A stretch of 64,000 nt of DNA from Eukaryota sp. TZLM1-RC (Eukaryota > Metamonada: BaSk clade), in assembly GCA_040285825.1 (NCBI GenBank), contig JAUPSS010000001.1, positions 3,472,001 through 3,536,000 on the forward strand, written 5' to 3'. Numbering within the stretch: the first letter of the stretch is position 1; each line of letters opens with the position of its first letter. A program made the translations under genes and the position numbers. The notes beneath the pieces are model-generated. The model was not told where the DNA came from, ran no database searches, and saw nothing but the letters and a program-made list of their open reading frames with translations. Of the stretch, positions 32,839-45,600 are shown one piece after another.

Positions 32839-33012
32839 TAATTCAAATGGAGGATTAATTTTCAAAACAATCAATTGTTGAAAATAGTGGGCTAGATCAT
32901 CAGCAATTTCGGGAGCACTGGAACACGCTATTTTTAACAGATCAAAAGAAATTCCAGATGGGCCTGCTGCTTTCCCCTTTGGCAATTTTTGAATAGCTTT
33001 AAGAACTTCAAT
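32839..33012 (-). pseudogene. Family A element P, upstream piece
   Basis: It codes on the minus strand for EVLKAIQKLPKGKAAGPSGI to NPPFEL and continues into 31761 if Q is ignored. It is cut on the right by the 3' end of another A copy (R). Confidence 0.75.
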
Positions 33013-35025
33013 TTTTTTTTAATAATTTTAATTTTATTCTAAACCTATAAATCAACATCTAAAAAATCCATCTCTCCCAAAACAAAAACACTAGATGCAA
33101 CTCTCTCATAGTGAGATCCAAGAGAAAGCAAAGCATCGGAAACCATCTTCAACATCCCCTTAAAAATAGAAAACACAATTCTATTTTGCCAAAACAATCT
33201 GTTGAAATTTCTGCCAGTTCTTCTCTTTACAATCATTTCAAAATCATCCAAAAACGTAAAGCAGTTGGTGCAAGTGAACCAAAAAGGGAAAATACAAATG
33301 GATACAAATTGTATTTTGCATGCTGTAGACTGGCCAATTTGGACAAAGGTTCATTGTATTTTTTGAATTTAAAATTTTCAGCATTTGAAAGGGGATTATG
33401 AATTTCAGAATTAACAAGCCTTTCATTTGAGGCATTACAAGGATCAACAGACATTACATCCAATAAAATGAAGCTTCCATCTAATCCAGGTAATATGACA
33501 TCACCTCTATTATTCTTATGAAAATCAATTTCAGCATCAAACAGATTTGACAACAAAGGTTCCAAGAAGGATTCAATTCTATGAGATTTACACATACAAT
33601 ATAACTGGTCTCTTACAGCATCATGAACCTTGCTTCTAAAAGTAATAAAATGTTTACAATTTAACAAATGAGTAGTTGTAATTTCTCGAGAACATTTACA
33701 AATTAAATTATGAGGTAAATTATCAGGCCAGATAAAGGACCGAAATCTCATATTCAGAGTCCAAGCAGAATTGGATAAGAGAGTACCATAAACTTGTGGA
33801 ATTGTTGTTACTAAGGCAGAAGAAGTACTGTCACACATATCTTGTAAAAGATTTGCAAAAGCGGGATTCTTTTTCTTGGCCAAGCCAAGTCTAACATCAA
33901 AATCCAAGCTTTCAAAAATCTTTGACAATTTTTGTTGAAGCTTTTTACAGCAAAACTGTAAATTAAATAGAGATCGGTTTGGAATTTCTTGAATTGATTG
34001 AGGAAAACATTTGGTCCAAATTTGTGGTGGTAATTTTTCAAGTTCACAAGATAACTCATACAAATAAGGACTGCAATTGGGAACTAACAGATGAGAATCA
34101 TCAGGAAATCTACGAGAAAATTCATAAATAAAATTTTTGCCACCACCCAAGAATGCTGATTGACACAAAATTGAAGATTTAGTAAATCCAATACCACCCA
34201 AATTTGCTGAAGAAAATAAGTGACTTTTCAACATTCCTGGTTCTACATCCAATAAATCAGCAAAAAATTCTGTTCTCAATGAATTAAAAGAACGACAAAA
34301 ATCTAATGCTATGGAAGGAGCACAAGATCTCAAAATGTGGGTTATTCTCCCAGTGTAGCAAATTTTAAGCATGAAAAATTTAATATGTTTTTCTATATCT
34401 AAAGAAGAAATTGAATCAAGTTCAATTTTCATTTTTTCCAAAATAACTTGTAATTCATTCTGAATTTGATGCACATTTCCTAACCAACAACCAAGGAACT
34501 TAAAAGCATCACTACTATAATTAGTAAAAGGGACAATAGAATCGTTTATCACGAGGTCTTGAGCAGAAGAGCCAATCAGAAGGCATTTGCTGGCATTAAG
34601 ATGAAGCCCAATATTTTCATATGAATCGGCAATTTCTTGAGCAACCAATTCTAGTAAATCAAATGAACCAATCAAGGATATATCATCCATATAAGCAACT
34701 ATTTTTATAGAAGGGTATTTTTGCTTAATGATATTTAAAGTTTTGTGAATAGCTAAACAAAAACAATAATGGGCCTAAAGGATCTCCCTGCTTCACTCCA
34801 GAAGATGATTTAAGACCAAATGAATTAAAAATTAAATCTGATTCTTTCCCATAAAAATGGTAGAAAAAAACTCGATAGCTCAGGAAAATCAGATTTAATA
34901 ACTTCAAAAATTGCTTCTCGCTTTACAGAATTAAAAGCATTTTTAAAAGTCGAGATTAAAAATAAAATTATTTTCCTCTGCATTAAAAAGGTATCAGAGG
35001 CAATAGCAGCAACAGAAGCACCATC
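33013..35025 (-). pseudogene. Family A element R, 5'-truncated
   Basis: The 3' tail is at the left. The protein runs from GASVAAIASDTF at the right end through GVKQGDPLGPLLF, AYMDDISLIG and the C-terminal zinc and endonuclease motifs to FLDVDL. One long frame (34690-33233) covers the palm to the late C-terminus. Breaks near 33250, 34755, 34870 and 34945 are single-base run changes. It meets a plus-strand A fragment head to head at 35025. Confidence 0.8.
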
Positions 35026-35560
35026 AAATCTGTTTGATGCTGAAAATGATTTTCATAAGAATAATAGAGGTGATGTCATATTACCTGGATTAGATGGAAG
35101 CTTCATTTTATTGGATGTAATGTCTGTTGATCCTTGTAATGCCTCAAATGAAAGGCTTGTTAATTCTGAAATTCATAATCCCCTTTCAAATGCTGAAAAT
35201 TTTAAATTCAAAAAATACAATGAACCTTTGTCCAAATTGGCCAGTCTACAGCATGCAAAATACAATTTGTATCCATTTGTATTTTCCCTTTGTGGTTCAC
35301 TAGCACCAACTGCTTTACGTTTTTTGGATGATTTTGAATTGATTGTAAAGAGAAGAACTGGCAGAAATTTCAACAGATTGTTTTGGCACAATAGAATTGT
35401 GTTTTCTATTTTTAAGGGGATGTTGAAGATGGTTTCTGATGCTTTGCTTTCTCTTGGATCTCACTATGAGAGAGTTGCATCTAGTGTTTTTGTTTTGGGA
35501 GAGATGGATTTTTTAGATGTCGATTTATAGGTTTTGAATAAAATTAAATTTAAAAAAAAA
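35026..35560 (+). pseudogene. Family A fragment S, subfamily with CGSLAPT and FELIVKRR
   Basis: It starts at NLFDAENDFHKNN and ends FLDVDL with TAG at 35528-35530. It shares private changes with 37833-38364 (TGTGGTTCACTAGC, GATGTCGATTTATAGG). This marks a distinct A subfamily or a common source. A family D fragment follows its tail. Confidence 0.8.
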
Positions 35561-35818
35561 GACGGGATTATTAATCTTAGTCACACTAAGTCGTTTAGAA
35601 AAATCCAGGTCTTCAAAACGAATAAGAACAGACTTCTGTAATTTCACAACAGCAAGATGAAGGTTGGTGAAAGATCTCGAAGGCACAGCAGGCAAACTTG
35701 AAGGAAAACTCCTATTCCAAATATCAACAGGTAGTTCTTGCACCATTTTTTCAAGAGAAATTAATAACGGATGTGATTCATTTAAAGGAATATGATCAAA
35801 ACGAAGTTTCCATTCAAA
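35561..35818 (-). pseudogene. Family D linker fragment
   Basis: This is a 258-bp piece of D coding for KLRFDHIPLNESHPLLISLE to KINNPV. It equals D positions 917-1165. It is flanked on the left by an A tail and on the right by the 3' end of a minus-strand A. Confidence 0.8.
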
Positions 35819-37832
35819 TTTTTTTTTAAAATTTAATTTTATTCTAAACCTATAAATCAACATCTAAAAAATCCATCTCTCCCAAAACAAAAACACTAGA
35901 TGCAACTCTCTCATAGTGAGATCCAAGAGAAAGCAAAGCATCAGAAACCATCTTCAACATCCCCTTAAAAATAGAAAACACAATTCTATTTTGCCAAAAC
36001 AATCTGTTGAAATTTCTGCCAGTTCTTCTCTTTACAATCATTTCAAAAATCATCCAAAAACGTAAAGCAGTTGGTGCAAGTGAACCAAAAAGGGAAAAAT
36101 ACAAATGGATACAAATTGTATTTTGCATGCTGTAGACTGGCCAATTTGGACAAAGGTTCATTGTATTTTTGAATTTAAAATTTTCAGCATTTGAAAGGGG
36201 ATTATGAATTTCAGAATTAACAAGCCTTTCATTTGAGGCATTACAAGGATCAACAGACATTACATCCAATAAAATGAAGCTTCCATCTAATCCAGGTAAT
36301 ATGACATCACCTCTATTATTCTTATGAAAATCATTTTCAGCATCAAACAGATTTGACAACAAAGGTTCCAAGAAGGATTCAATTCTATGAGATTTACACA
36401 TACAATATAACTGGTCTCTTACAGCATCATGAACCTTGCTTCTAAAAGTAATAAAATGTTTACAATTTAACAAATGAGTAGTTGTAATTTCTCGAGAACA
36501 TTTACAAATTAAATTATGAGGTAAATTATCAGGCCAGATAAAGGAACGAAATCTCATATTCAGAGTCCAAGCAGAATCGGATAAGAGAGTACCATAAACT
36601 TGTGGAATTGTTGTTACTAAGGCAGAAGAAGTACTGTCACACATATCTTGTAAAAAGATTTGCAAAAGCGGGATTCTTTTTCTTGGCCAAGCCAAGTCTA
36701 ACATCAAAATCCAAGCTTTCAAAAATCTTTGACAATTTTTGTTGAAGCTTTTTACAGCAAAACTGTAAATTAAATAGAGATCGGTTTGGAATTTCTTGAA
36801 TTGATTGAGGAAAACATTTGGTCCAAATTTGTGGCGGTAATTTTTCAAGTTCACAAGATAACTCATACAAATAGGGACTACAATTGGGGACTAACAGATG
36901 AGAATCATCAGGAAATCTACGAGAAAATTCATAAATAAAATTTTGCCACCACCCAAGAATGCTGATTGACACAAAATTGAAGATTTAGTAAATCCAATAC
37001 CCCCAAATTTGCTGAAGAAAATAAATGGCTTTTCAACATTCCTGGTTCTACATCCAATAAATCAGCAAAAAAATTCTGTTCTCAATGAATTAAAAGAACG
37101 ACAAAAATCTAATGCTATGGAAGGAGCACAAGATCTCAAAATGTGGGTTATTCTCCCAGTGTAGCAAATTTTAAGCATAAAAAAATTTAATATGCTTTTT
37201 CTATATCTAAAGAAGAAATTGAATCAAGTTCAATTTTCATTTTTTTCCAAAATAACTTGCAATTCATTCTGAATTTGAGGCACATTTCCTAACCAACAAC
37301 CAAGGAACTTAAAAGCATCACTACTATAATTAGTAAAAGGGACAATAGAATCGTTTATCACGAGGTCTTGAGCAGAAGAGCCAATCAGAAGGCATTTGCT
37401 GGCATTAAGATGAAGCCCAATATTTTCATATGAATCGGCAATTTCTTGAGCAACCAATTCTAGTAAATCAAATGAACCAATCAAGGATATATCATCCATA
37501 TAAGCAACTATTTTTATAGAAGGGTATTTTTGCTTAATGATATTTAAAGTTTTGTGAATAGCTAAACAAAACAATAATGGGCCTAAAGGATCTCCCTGCT
37601 TCACTCCAGAAGATGATTTAAGACCAAATGAATTAAAAATTAAATCTGATTCTTTCCCATAAAAATGGTAGAAAAAACTCGATAGCTCAGGAAAATCAGA
37701 TTTAATAACTTCAAAAATTGCTTCTCGCTTTACAGAATTAAAAGCATTTTTAAAGTCGAGATTAAAAATAAAATTATTTTCCTCTGCATTAAAAAAGGTA
37801 TCAGAGGCAATAGCAGCAACAGAAGCACCATC
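35819..37832 (-). pseudogene. Family A element T, 5'-truncated (copy of R)
   Basis: It has the same ends as R, with the 3' tail on the left and truncation at GASVAAIASDTF on the right. Breaks near 36050, 36103, 36650, 36940, 37180 and 37240 are single-base changes in A/T runs. The RT box GVKQGDPLGPLLF is intact. Confidence 0.8.
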
Positions 37833-38364
37833 AAATCTGTTTGATGCTGAAAATGATTTTCATAAGAATAATAGAGGTGATGTCATATTACCTGGATTAG
37901 ATGGAAGCTTCATTTTATTGGATGTAATGTCTGTTGATCCTTGTAATGCCTCAAATGAAAGGCTTGTTAATTCTGAAATTCATAATCCCCTTTCAAATGC
38001 TGAAAATTTTAAATTCAAAAAATACAATGAACCTTTGTCCAAATTGGCCAGTCTACAGCATGCAAAATACAATTTGTATCCATTTGTATTTTCCCTTTGT
38101 GGTTCACTAGCACCAACTGCTTTACGTTTTTTGGATGATTTTGAATTGATTGTAAAGAGAAGAACTGGCAGAAATTTCAACAGATTGTTTTGGCAAAATA
38201 GAATTGTGTTTTCTATTTTTAAGGGGATGTTGAAGATGGTTTCTGATGCTTTGCTTTCTCTTGGATCTCACTATGAGAGAGTTGCATCTAGTGTTTTTGT
38301 TTTGGGAGAGATGGATTTTTAGATGTCGATTTATAGGTTTTGAATAAAATTAAATTTAAAAAAA
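37833..38364 (+). pseudogene. Family A fragment U (copy of S)
   Basis: This is the same head-to-head junction and the same subfamily changes as S. One T is missing in GATTTTTTAGATG near 38319, so the frame ends at MDF instead of FLDVDL. Confidence 0.8.
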
Positions 38365-38622
38365 GACGGGATTATTAATCTTAGTCACACTAAGTCGTTT
38401 AGAAAAATCCAGGTCTTCAAAACCAATAAGAACAGACTTCTGTAATTTCACAACAGCAAGATGAAGGTTGGTGAAAGATCTCGAAGGCACAGCAGGCAAA
38501 CTTGAAGGAAAACTCCTATTCCAAATATCAACAGGTAGTTCTTGCACCATTTTTTCAAGAGAAATTAATAACGGATGTGATTCATTTAAAGGAATATGAT
38601 CAAAACGAAGTTTCCATTCAAA
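38365..38622 (-). pseudogene. Family D fragment, left of the A insertion
   Basis: It is the same block as 35561-35818 and ends TCCATTCAAA (38613-38622). D resumes with that 10-mer at 42123 after the full-length A, so this is the downstream half of the D element at 42123-44093. Confidence 0.85.
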
Positions 38623-41600
38623 ATTTTTTTTTTAAAATTTAATTTTATTCTAAACCTATAAATCAACATCTAAAAAATCCATCTCTCCCAAAACAAAAAC
38701 ACTAGATGTAACTCTCTCATAGTGAGATCCAAGAGAAAGCAAAGCATCAGAAACCATCTTCAACATCCCCTTAAAAATAGAAAACACAATTCTATTTTGC
38801 CAAAACAATCTGTTGAAATTTCTGCCAGTTCTTCTCTTTACAATCATTTCAAAATCATCCAAAAAACGTAAAGCAGTTGGTGCAAGTGAACCAAAAAGGG
38901 AAAATACAAATGGATACAAATTGTATTTTTGCATGCTGTAGACTGGCCAATTTGGACAAAGGTTCATTGTATTTTTTTGAATTTAAAATTTTCAGCATTT
39001 GAAAGGGGATTATGAATTTCAGAATTAACAAGCCTTTCATTTGAGGCATTACAAGGATCAACAGACATTACATCCAATAAAATGAAGCTTCCATCTAATC
39101 CAGGTAATATGACATCACCTCTATTATTCTTGTGAAAATCATTTTCAGCATCAAACAGATTTGACAACAAAGGTTCCAAGAAGGATTCAATTCTATGAGA
39201 TTTACACATACAATATAACTGGTCTCTTACAGCATCATGAACCTTGCTTCTAAAAGTAATAAAATGTTTACAATTTAACAAATGAGTAGTTGTAATTTCT
39301 CGAGAACATTTACAAATTAAATTATGAGGTAAATTATCAGGCCAGATAAAGGAACGAAATCTCATATTCAGAGTCCAAGCAGAATCGGATAAGAGAGTAC
39401 CATAAACTTGTGGAATTGTTGTTACTAAGGCAGAAGAAGTACTGTCACACATATCTTGTAAAAGATTTGCAAAAGCGGGATTCTTTCTCTTGGCCAAGCC
39501 AAGTCTAACATCAAAATCCAAGCTTTCAAAAATCTTTGACAATTTTTGTTGAAGCTTTTTACAGCAAAACTGTAAATTAAATAGAGATCGGTTTGGAATT
39601 TCTTGAATTGATTGAGGAAAACATTTGGTCCAAATTTGTGGCGGTAATTTTTCAAGTTCACAAGATAACTCATACAAATAGGGACTACAATTGGGGACTA
39701 ACAGATGAGAATCATCAGGAAATCTACGAGAAAATTCATAAATAAAATTTTTGCCACCACCCAAGAATGCTGATTGACACAAAATTGAAGATTTAGTAAA
39801 TCCAATACCCCCAAATTTGCTGAAGAAAATAAATGGCTTTTTCAACATTCCTGGTTCTACATCCAATAAATCAGCAAAAAAATTCTGTTCTCAATGAATT
39901 AAAAGAACGACAAAAATCTAATGCTATGGAAGGAGCACAAGATCTCAAAATGTGGGTTATTCTCCCAGTGTAGCAAATTTTAAGCATAAAAAAATTTAAT
40001 ATGCTTTTCTATATCTAAAGAAGAAATTGAATCAAGTTCAATTTTCATTTTTTCCAAAATAACTTGCAATTCATTCTGAATTTGAGGCACATTTCCTAAC
40101 CAACAACCAAGGAACTTAAAAGCATCACTACTATAATTAGTAAAAGGGACAATAGAATCGTTTATCACGAGGTCTTGAGCAGAAGAGCCAATCAGAAGGC
40201 ATTTGCTGGCATTAAGATGAAGCCCAATATTTTCATATGAATCGGCAATTTCTTGAGCAACCAATTCTAGTAAATCAAATGAACCAATCAAGGATATATC
40301 ATCCATATAAGCAACTATTTTTATAGAAGGGTATTTTTGCTTAATGATATTTAAAGTTTTGTGAATAGCCAAACAAAACAATAATGGACCTAAAGGGTCA
40401 CCTTGCTTCACACCAGAAGATGATTTAAGAGCAAATGAATTAAAAATTAAATCTGATTCTTTACCATAAAAATGGTAGAAAAAAACTCGATAGCTCAGGA
40501 AAATCAGATTTAATAACTTCAAAAATTGCTTCTCGCTTTACAGAATTAAAAGCATTTTTTTAAAGTCGAGATTAAAAATAAAATTATTTTCCTCTGCATT
40601 AAAAAAGGTATCAGAGGCAATAGCAGCAACAGAAGCACCATCAATTGTGTTGATTCCAAATTGATGAGGATTCAAAAATGTAGAGGCTTTGTCTTTGACA
40701 CGATCGAAGACAATTGATGCCAGCAAACGAGAAAGAGATTCACCAACAGCAATTGGGCGTATTCCATCAGGTTTGATTCCGTTTCCAGGCTTTACTAAAG
40801 CAATCAGACGTGCTGCGAGCAATTCAAATGGAGGATTTATTTTCAAAACAATTAATTGTTGAAAATAGTGGGCTAGATCATCAGCAATTTCGGGAGCACT
40901 GGAACACGCTATTTTTAAGAGATCAAAAGAAATTCCAGATGGGCCTGCTGCTTTCCCCTTAGGTAATTTTTGAATAGCTTTAAGAACCTCAATTGCAGTA
41001 ATAGGATTTTCAATCCAAAAAGGACACACTTCAGGCTTGCTGCACTTGAAATTTTCTTGAGGATGCAACTTTTGGAGTTTTTCAAGGGTATCAGAGTTTA
41101 CATCAGCCAAAGAAGAGGAAAACAAAGACTGCTTTGCGGCACCATAACGACCACGTAAGCACAATTTTCGGCAAATTTTTGATTTTACAATTTTTCTATT
41201 TCCAAATTTTTTTCTTAAAACAATTTTTGTTTTTTCTAGCAAAATATTTCCAGAAGGATGAAATATTCCACTTATTATTTTTAATTCAGAAGTAAAATTT
41301 CTCATTTCCATTGAGCAGGGGATTGTGCTGGCGGGACTTATTTCTACTGGGATCCGGATCGGGGGTCTTACGGTATCAACGGCTTTACAATTCGTACAAA
41401 AACAGAAGTTTTCGACCATTTCGTGAATCTGCAACATTTTTTTTTGCAAAATGGACAACAAAAATTACTGTTTTCAGAAGGGGAAGAAGAGGAACACTAG
41501 AAGCATTTAACTGTTGATCGTCAGAAACATTATTTTCAGCACCTTTCACAACGGCAACAGCTGGAACAGAACATTTGAGAATTTGTTGAGCAGATTTTAA

Positions 41601-42122
41601 TTCAAATTCTCTTTTTTGTTTCTCAGGGCACGTTCTCGAATTATGACCACTGATACCACAAATCGAACATTTTTTTAGAACCTTTTTAATGGCAGTGGTT
41701 TCATTTTTTTCAGTTCTTTCAATTTTGTCAATTTTTGAGTTAAAAGTAGAAATAGACTTTTGACTTTTTTGCAGTTTCAGCTGGAGAAAACAAATTTCGA
41801 GAAACGGAGTTGTTAATAGAACGCGCAACAGAACGCAAGGAACGTAATGGTGGTTTTTCTGTGTTTTTTCTGGTACAATGATCAGTTTTTGAATGAAATT
41901 TTTTTTGAGATGAATTTCGAGCATAGCTTGTATTGTGGGGAGAGTGGGGAAGTGGAATGGATGAGCTTGATCTGACTGGTAGAATCTTTGCTTGGGCGTT
42001 CCAATCAGTATCAGAGTCACTATCAGCCAAAGGCATCGTTTTGACAGAGAAACAGTACGACTTTGACGCCTTGACAGAAAGTGAAATATGAAAGGGTTGA
42101 CTAAGGGAGGGAGAAAAAAAAA
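38623..42122 (-). mobile_element. Full-length family A element W inserted in D
   Basis: Both ends are present: the pyrimidine tract (complement of GGGAGGGAGAAAAAAAA) at 42103-42122 and the 3' tail at 38623-38660. TCCATTCAAA lies at 38613-38622 and again at 42123-42132, while the intact D at 52-3126 has it once, near 1149. It is therefore a clean retrotransposition event with an available empty site. Confidence 0.9.
38656..42036 (-). pseudogene. Family A ORF (minus copy W)
   Basis: The start MPLADSDSDTDWNAQAKILP is at 42036. CCHC (CSICGISGHNSRTC), the second zinc site, the RT with FKNAFNS, GVKQGDPLGPLLF and AYMDDISLIG, the thumb, CKCSREITTTHLLNC, NRGDVILPGLDGSFILLDV and FLDVDL are all present. 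Breaks occur near 41765, 41670, 41440, 41275, 41165, 40555, 40490, 39990, 39880, 38970 and 38930, and nearly all are run-length changes. The protein is about 90 per cent like the plus copy by eye. Confidence 0.85.
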
Positions 42123-44093
42123 TCCATTCAAAAAGAAAATTTTTCATACCACCAATAAAAGCACTTTTGCATAAATACTCTGCTTTTGAAAAACCAACTC
42201 CACCAAATTTGGACTAAAAAATGCATGATAAGGAATTTTAGATGGACAAACTTCTACTAAATTTCCTAAGAAATTTGTTCTCAAAGTATTGAATTGACGT
42301 GCAAAATCATGAGAAATTGTGGGAGATAAAGAACGAAGAAGATGATTAATTTTTGATCCAAAACACACATTTAGGACCGAAAACGCTAAATGTTTGTCAA
42401 TTTCTAGATCTTGAATAGCCAAAAGTTGCTCTTCGATTTTTCCAAAATACCTGACAAAAATCGATTTAACTTTTTCACTATTTCCAAAATAAGATCCAAG
42501 AAACCGAATAGCATCTTCCTCGTAATCAACGTATTTGATAAAAGTTTCATTAAATGCCACCTCCGCATGCTGATTACCAATAATGAAACACTTGGGCAAT
42601 TTAATGTCTAACCCTATTTGTTTGGCCAGAAAAACAAAATGTTGTAAACCGTGTTGTAAAAGAGACAAAGGGCCAATAAGTGATAAATCATCTGCATAAG
42701 CACAAATATGAATGTCAGGAAAATCCGACTTAAATTTTACCAAAACTGATTGCAGTGCTAGGCAAAAGAAAAATGGACCCAATGGATCCCCTTGTTTGAC
42801 CCCTCTTGACGAAACAATATTCTCAGAATGAAAAATTAAGTTAGAGGGTGATCCATACATCAATTTAAAAATACGGCAAAAGTGAAGGATAGTGTAGTTC
42901 AAGTTCTTGCAAAATACTGGAGCGAAAAACGGAGTTGAAAGCATTTTTAAAATCAATGTTCAATAAATAATTTTCGCCTTTTTGATTGAAAAGTAAATCT
43001 GTACACAACGCAGCACATGTTGTGCCATCAGGAATTCCGATAGCAAACTGATAAGGACGAAAATAATTAATTGCGGATGACTTAACTCTTTTAAAAAGAA
43101 ATAATTGCTAATAATCTCGTTATGGACTCACCAACAGCAATAGGTCTGACACCACCTCCAGGCTTATTTTAAAAGCAACTAAACGAGATGCCATTAACGC
43201 TTGTGGTAACTTGAAACGTCCCATGATGACACTATTAAAAAGAAAAACTAAATCATCCACGATTTCTGGACATATGTTGACTGCGGACTTCAAATGATCA
43301 TAACTAAGTCCAGAAGGCCCAGCAGAACGACCAGACGGAAGTCCTTTAATAGCTACACTAACTTCATCACAAGTGATAGGATTAGCAGTGAAGAAATCAC
43401 GTTCATTATCAGAGACAATGTGATTTATGGTGAAGTCTTCAGGTGGATGAAGAGAATTTAAAGAATCCAATGTTTCATCATTGAAGGCAGCAGGAGAAGA
43501 ACCAGCCAATAATTTAAGTGCTGAAGAGTATTGTGAACGAAGAATCAAAGACTCAAAGCGCTTTTTGACATTTTTAGATTGTGGAACCGACTTCTTATAT
43601 TTAGATTTCTTGTGTAAAGACATAGCCTTAGAAAGAAAAAATTTCCAAAAAATCGAAGGATTCCAAATGCCCTTTCGAAGAGAGAAGGTTAAAGATCGAA
43701 TAACTGTTGCAAGAGAAGACGAATGAGCAGGAGAAACGAATTGAGGGATTGCAAATGGAGGTCTACAAGGATCAATTGGCGTGCAAGAGTCACAAACCAA
43801 AAGAGGTCGACCCGAAACATTGAATCCAGAAACTGGAGAACAACAGAACAAACATGATTTTGTATTACTACTGACTGAAGACGAATGAAGTATATGTGGA
43901 GGCTCAATAGACTCAATAAGTGAAGATAATGATGCCAATACAGCTTCATCTGACAAAACTTTTCGCCGAGGACATGTTGTTTTTGTGTGACCAACAGTTT
44001 TGCACAAAGAACAGGTAGTCACAGAATTCTTAGGGCGTCCTCTAGAAGGTTTTGAAGTAACTGACTTTGGAGGCATAGATAAGCATGGAGGTA
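42123..44093 (-). pseudogene. Family D ORF, upstream half (zinc sites, RT)
   Basis: The start is at 44076. The CCHC knuckle, CX2C site, GRSAGPSGLSYDHLKSAV, FKNAFNS, GVKQGDPLGPFFFCLAL, AYADDLSLIG and FLGSYFGNSEK are present. It is cut at the left by the A insertion at TCCATTCAAA. Breaks lie near 43170, 43095, 42955 and 42440. This copy has the intact GPFFFC run that is short in the full-length D. The 5' pyrimidine tract is reduced here, with GGAGG followed directly by the B tail. Confidence 0.85.
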
Positions 44094-44928
44094 AATTTTT
44101 TTTATTATTTATTTTTTATTCAACAACAAATATGAAATACACAATTAAAACTCCACATCCTCAAAACCTGCCTCCCCTACATCAAAACAATTAATCGCTA
44201 AAGATTCAGAAAATTTCCCAAAAGAAGATAGTGAATCAGAAATTAGTGTTACCATTCCTTTAAAATAGAAAATACAATCCTGTTTTTGCCAGTAAACACG
44301 ATTGAAAAATTCTTCCAGTTCTTTCCTTTACAACTACAACAAAATCCTCAAAGAAAGCCATAGCAGCCTTACCTAGAGATCCAAGCAAAGAAAAAAACAA
44401 ATGGACATAAATTATATTGGGCATGAGAATTTTCATTAACCGAGGAAATGGGTTTCGCATATTTAGCAATTTTATATTTTTCGCCTGCAAGAAGAGGATT
44501 ATTTACATCCGAGTTAATGAAATGTTCGTTAGAGGAATTACAAGGGTCAATAGACATGGCGTCCAAAAATAGTAAAACTACCATTTAAAACCAGGAACAA
44601 CTAGATCACCTCTAGTCAGACCCATAGAAGCTCTGTTGTAACGCGTACTATCAATATTGGGATCATCAAGAATTAATTTTGATAACAGCGGTTCTAAAAA
44701 GGAATCTACACGATATGATTTGCACATTACATAAATTTGGTCCCTGACGTTATTATGCACTTTGCTTCTAAACGTAATAAAATGTTTACAGTTCAAAAGA
44801 TGAGTAAACAAAAGAGGTTTTACCACATTTACAAGTTAAATGATTGGGCAAATTGTTTGGCCACAGAAAACAACGAAAACGCATGTTTAGAAGCCATTCA
44901 TTGTCTTTTAACAAAAGTCCATAAACAG
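44094..44928 (-). pseudogene. Family B element, 5'-truncated
   Basis: This is the C-terminal quarter of B, from LLKDNEWLLNMRFRCFLWP through CKCGKPLLFTHLLNC and TRGDLVVPG to FEDVEF. The 5' truncation at CATAAACAG is followed by G sequence. It is the uninterrupted form of the B pieces at 3127-4739 and 5678-5846. Run-length changes near 44264, 44285, 44395, 44567, 44590 and 44820 split the frame. Confidence 0.8.
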
Positions 44929-45057
44929 AAAAAGTTTGTTATTCTGGAAAATTTACTTATATTTTTGAAATCAACATCACCATCAATTTCTTTTTGAGTT
45001 TTGTCGAATTTTTTTAATGAACAGAGAACCAATTTTTAGCAAAATTATTTAGTAATT
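44929..45057 (+). pseudogene. Family G fragment (RT thumb)
   Basis: It reads KVCYSGKF and then thumb sequence in the plus sense, as at 5847-5965. The right neighbour is inverted E. Confidence 0.5.
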
Positions 45058-45244
45058 TTTTTCCAGCATAACAAATTTTCAAAGAAAAAACTTAAGATGT
45101 TTTTTTCCAATTCAAGAGTCTTTATGACTTTTAGCTCTTTTTAATTGAATTTAAATAATTTTTCAAGGCTGTCAAGTGTCTTTTTCGGCGGAACCTAAAT
45201 AGCAACCCAGAAAGCAGAAACTAGTTTTTACTCATTTACTGCGA
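45058..45244 (-). pseudogene. Family E inverted 5' part
   Basis: This is the minus-strand segment FLGCYLGSAEKTL to CYAGK with expanded T and A runs. It ends with the start of the sense half, TCATTTACTGCGA (45232-45244), where an A element is inserted. Confidence 0.65.
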
Positions 45245-45600
45245 ATCCTACTGCCTTTGTCCAAATTGGCCAGTCTACAGCATGCAAAAATACAATTTGT
45301 ATCCATTTGTATTTTTCCCTTTTTGGTTCACTTGCACCAACTGCTTTACGTTTTTTTGGATGATTTTGAAATGATTGTAAAGAGAAGAACTGGCAGAAAT
45401 TTCAACAGATTGTTTTGGCAAAAATAGAATTGTGTTTTCTATTTTTAAGGGGATGTTGAAGATGGTTTCTGATGCTTTGCTTTCTCTTGGATCTCACTAT
45501 GAGAGAGTTGCATCTAGTGTTTTTTTGTTTTGGGAGAGATGGATTTTTTTAGATGTTGATTTATTGTTTTGGAATAAAATTAATTTTTTTAAAAAAAAAT
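45245..45600 (+). mobile_element. Short 5'-truncated A element inserted in E
   Basis: It covers the last 110 codons of A (LSKLASLQHAKYNLYPF to FLDVDL) and the tail. TCATTTACTGCGA occurs at 45232-45244 and again at 45601-45613. The uninterrupted E copies near 6149 and 11786 have the 13-mer once. About nine extra bases (ATCCTACTG) lie between the left duplication and A sequence. Confidence 0.82.

Larger units (their letters stand above)
33013..38622. repeat. Two tandem units of 2.8 kb (A minus, A plus, D minus)
   Basis: 33013-35818 and 35819-38622 contain the same three blocks with identical joints (CACCATCAAATCTG at the head-to-head joint and TTAAAAAAAGACGGGATT at the A/D joint). The second unit is followed by the full-length A at 38623. 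Confidence 0.85.

Noticed and set aside
31762-38622. Inverted A copies as terminal inverted repeats of a DNA transposon
   Set aside because: The arms end in native LINE 3' tails and are unequal (about 2.0 and 0.53 kb), and no transposase is present.
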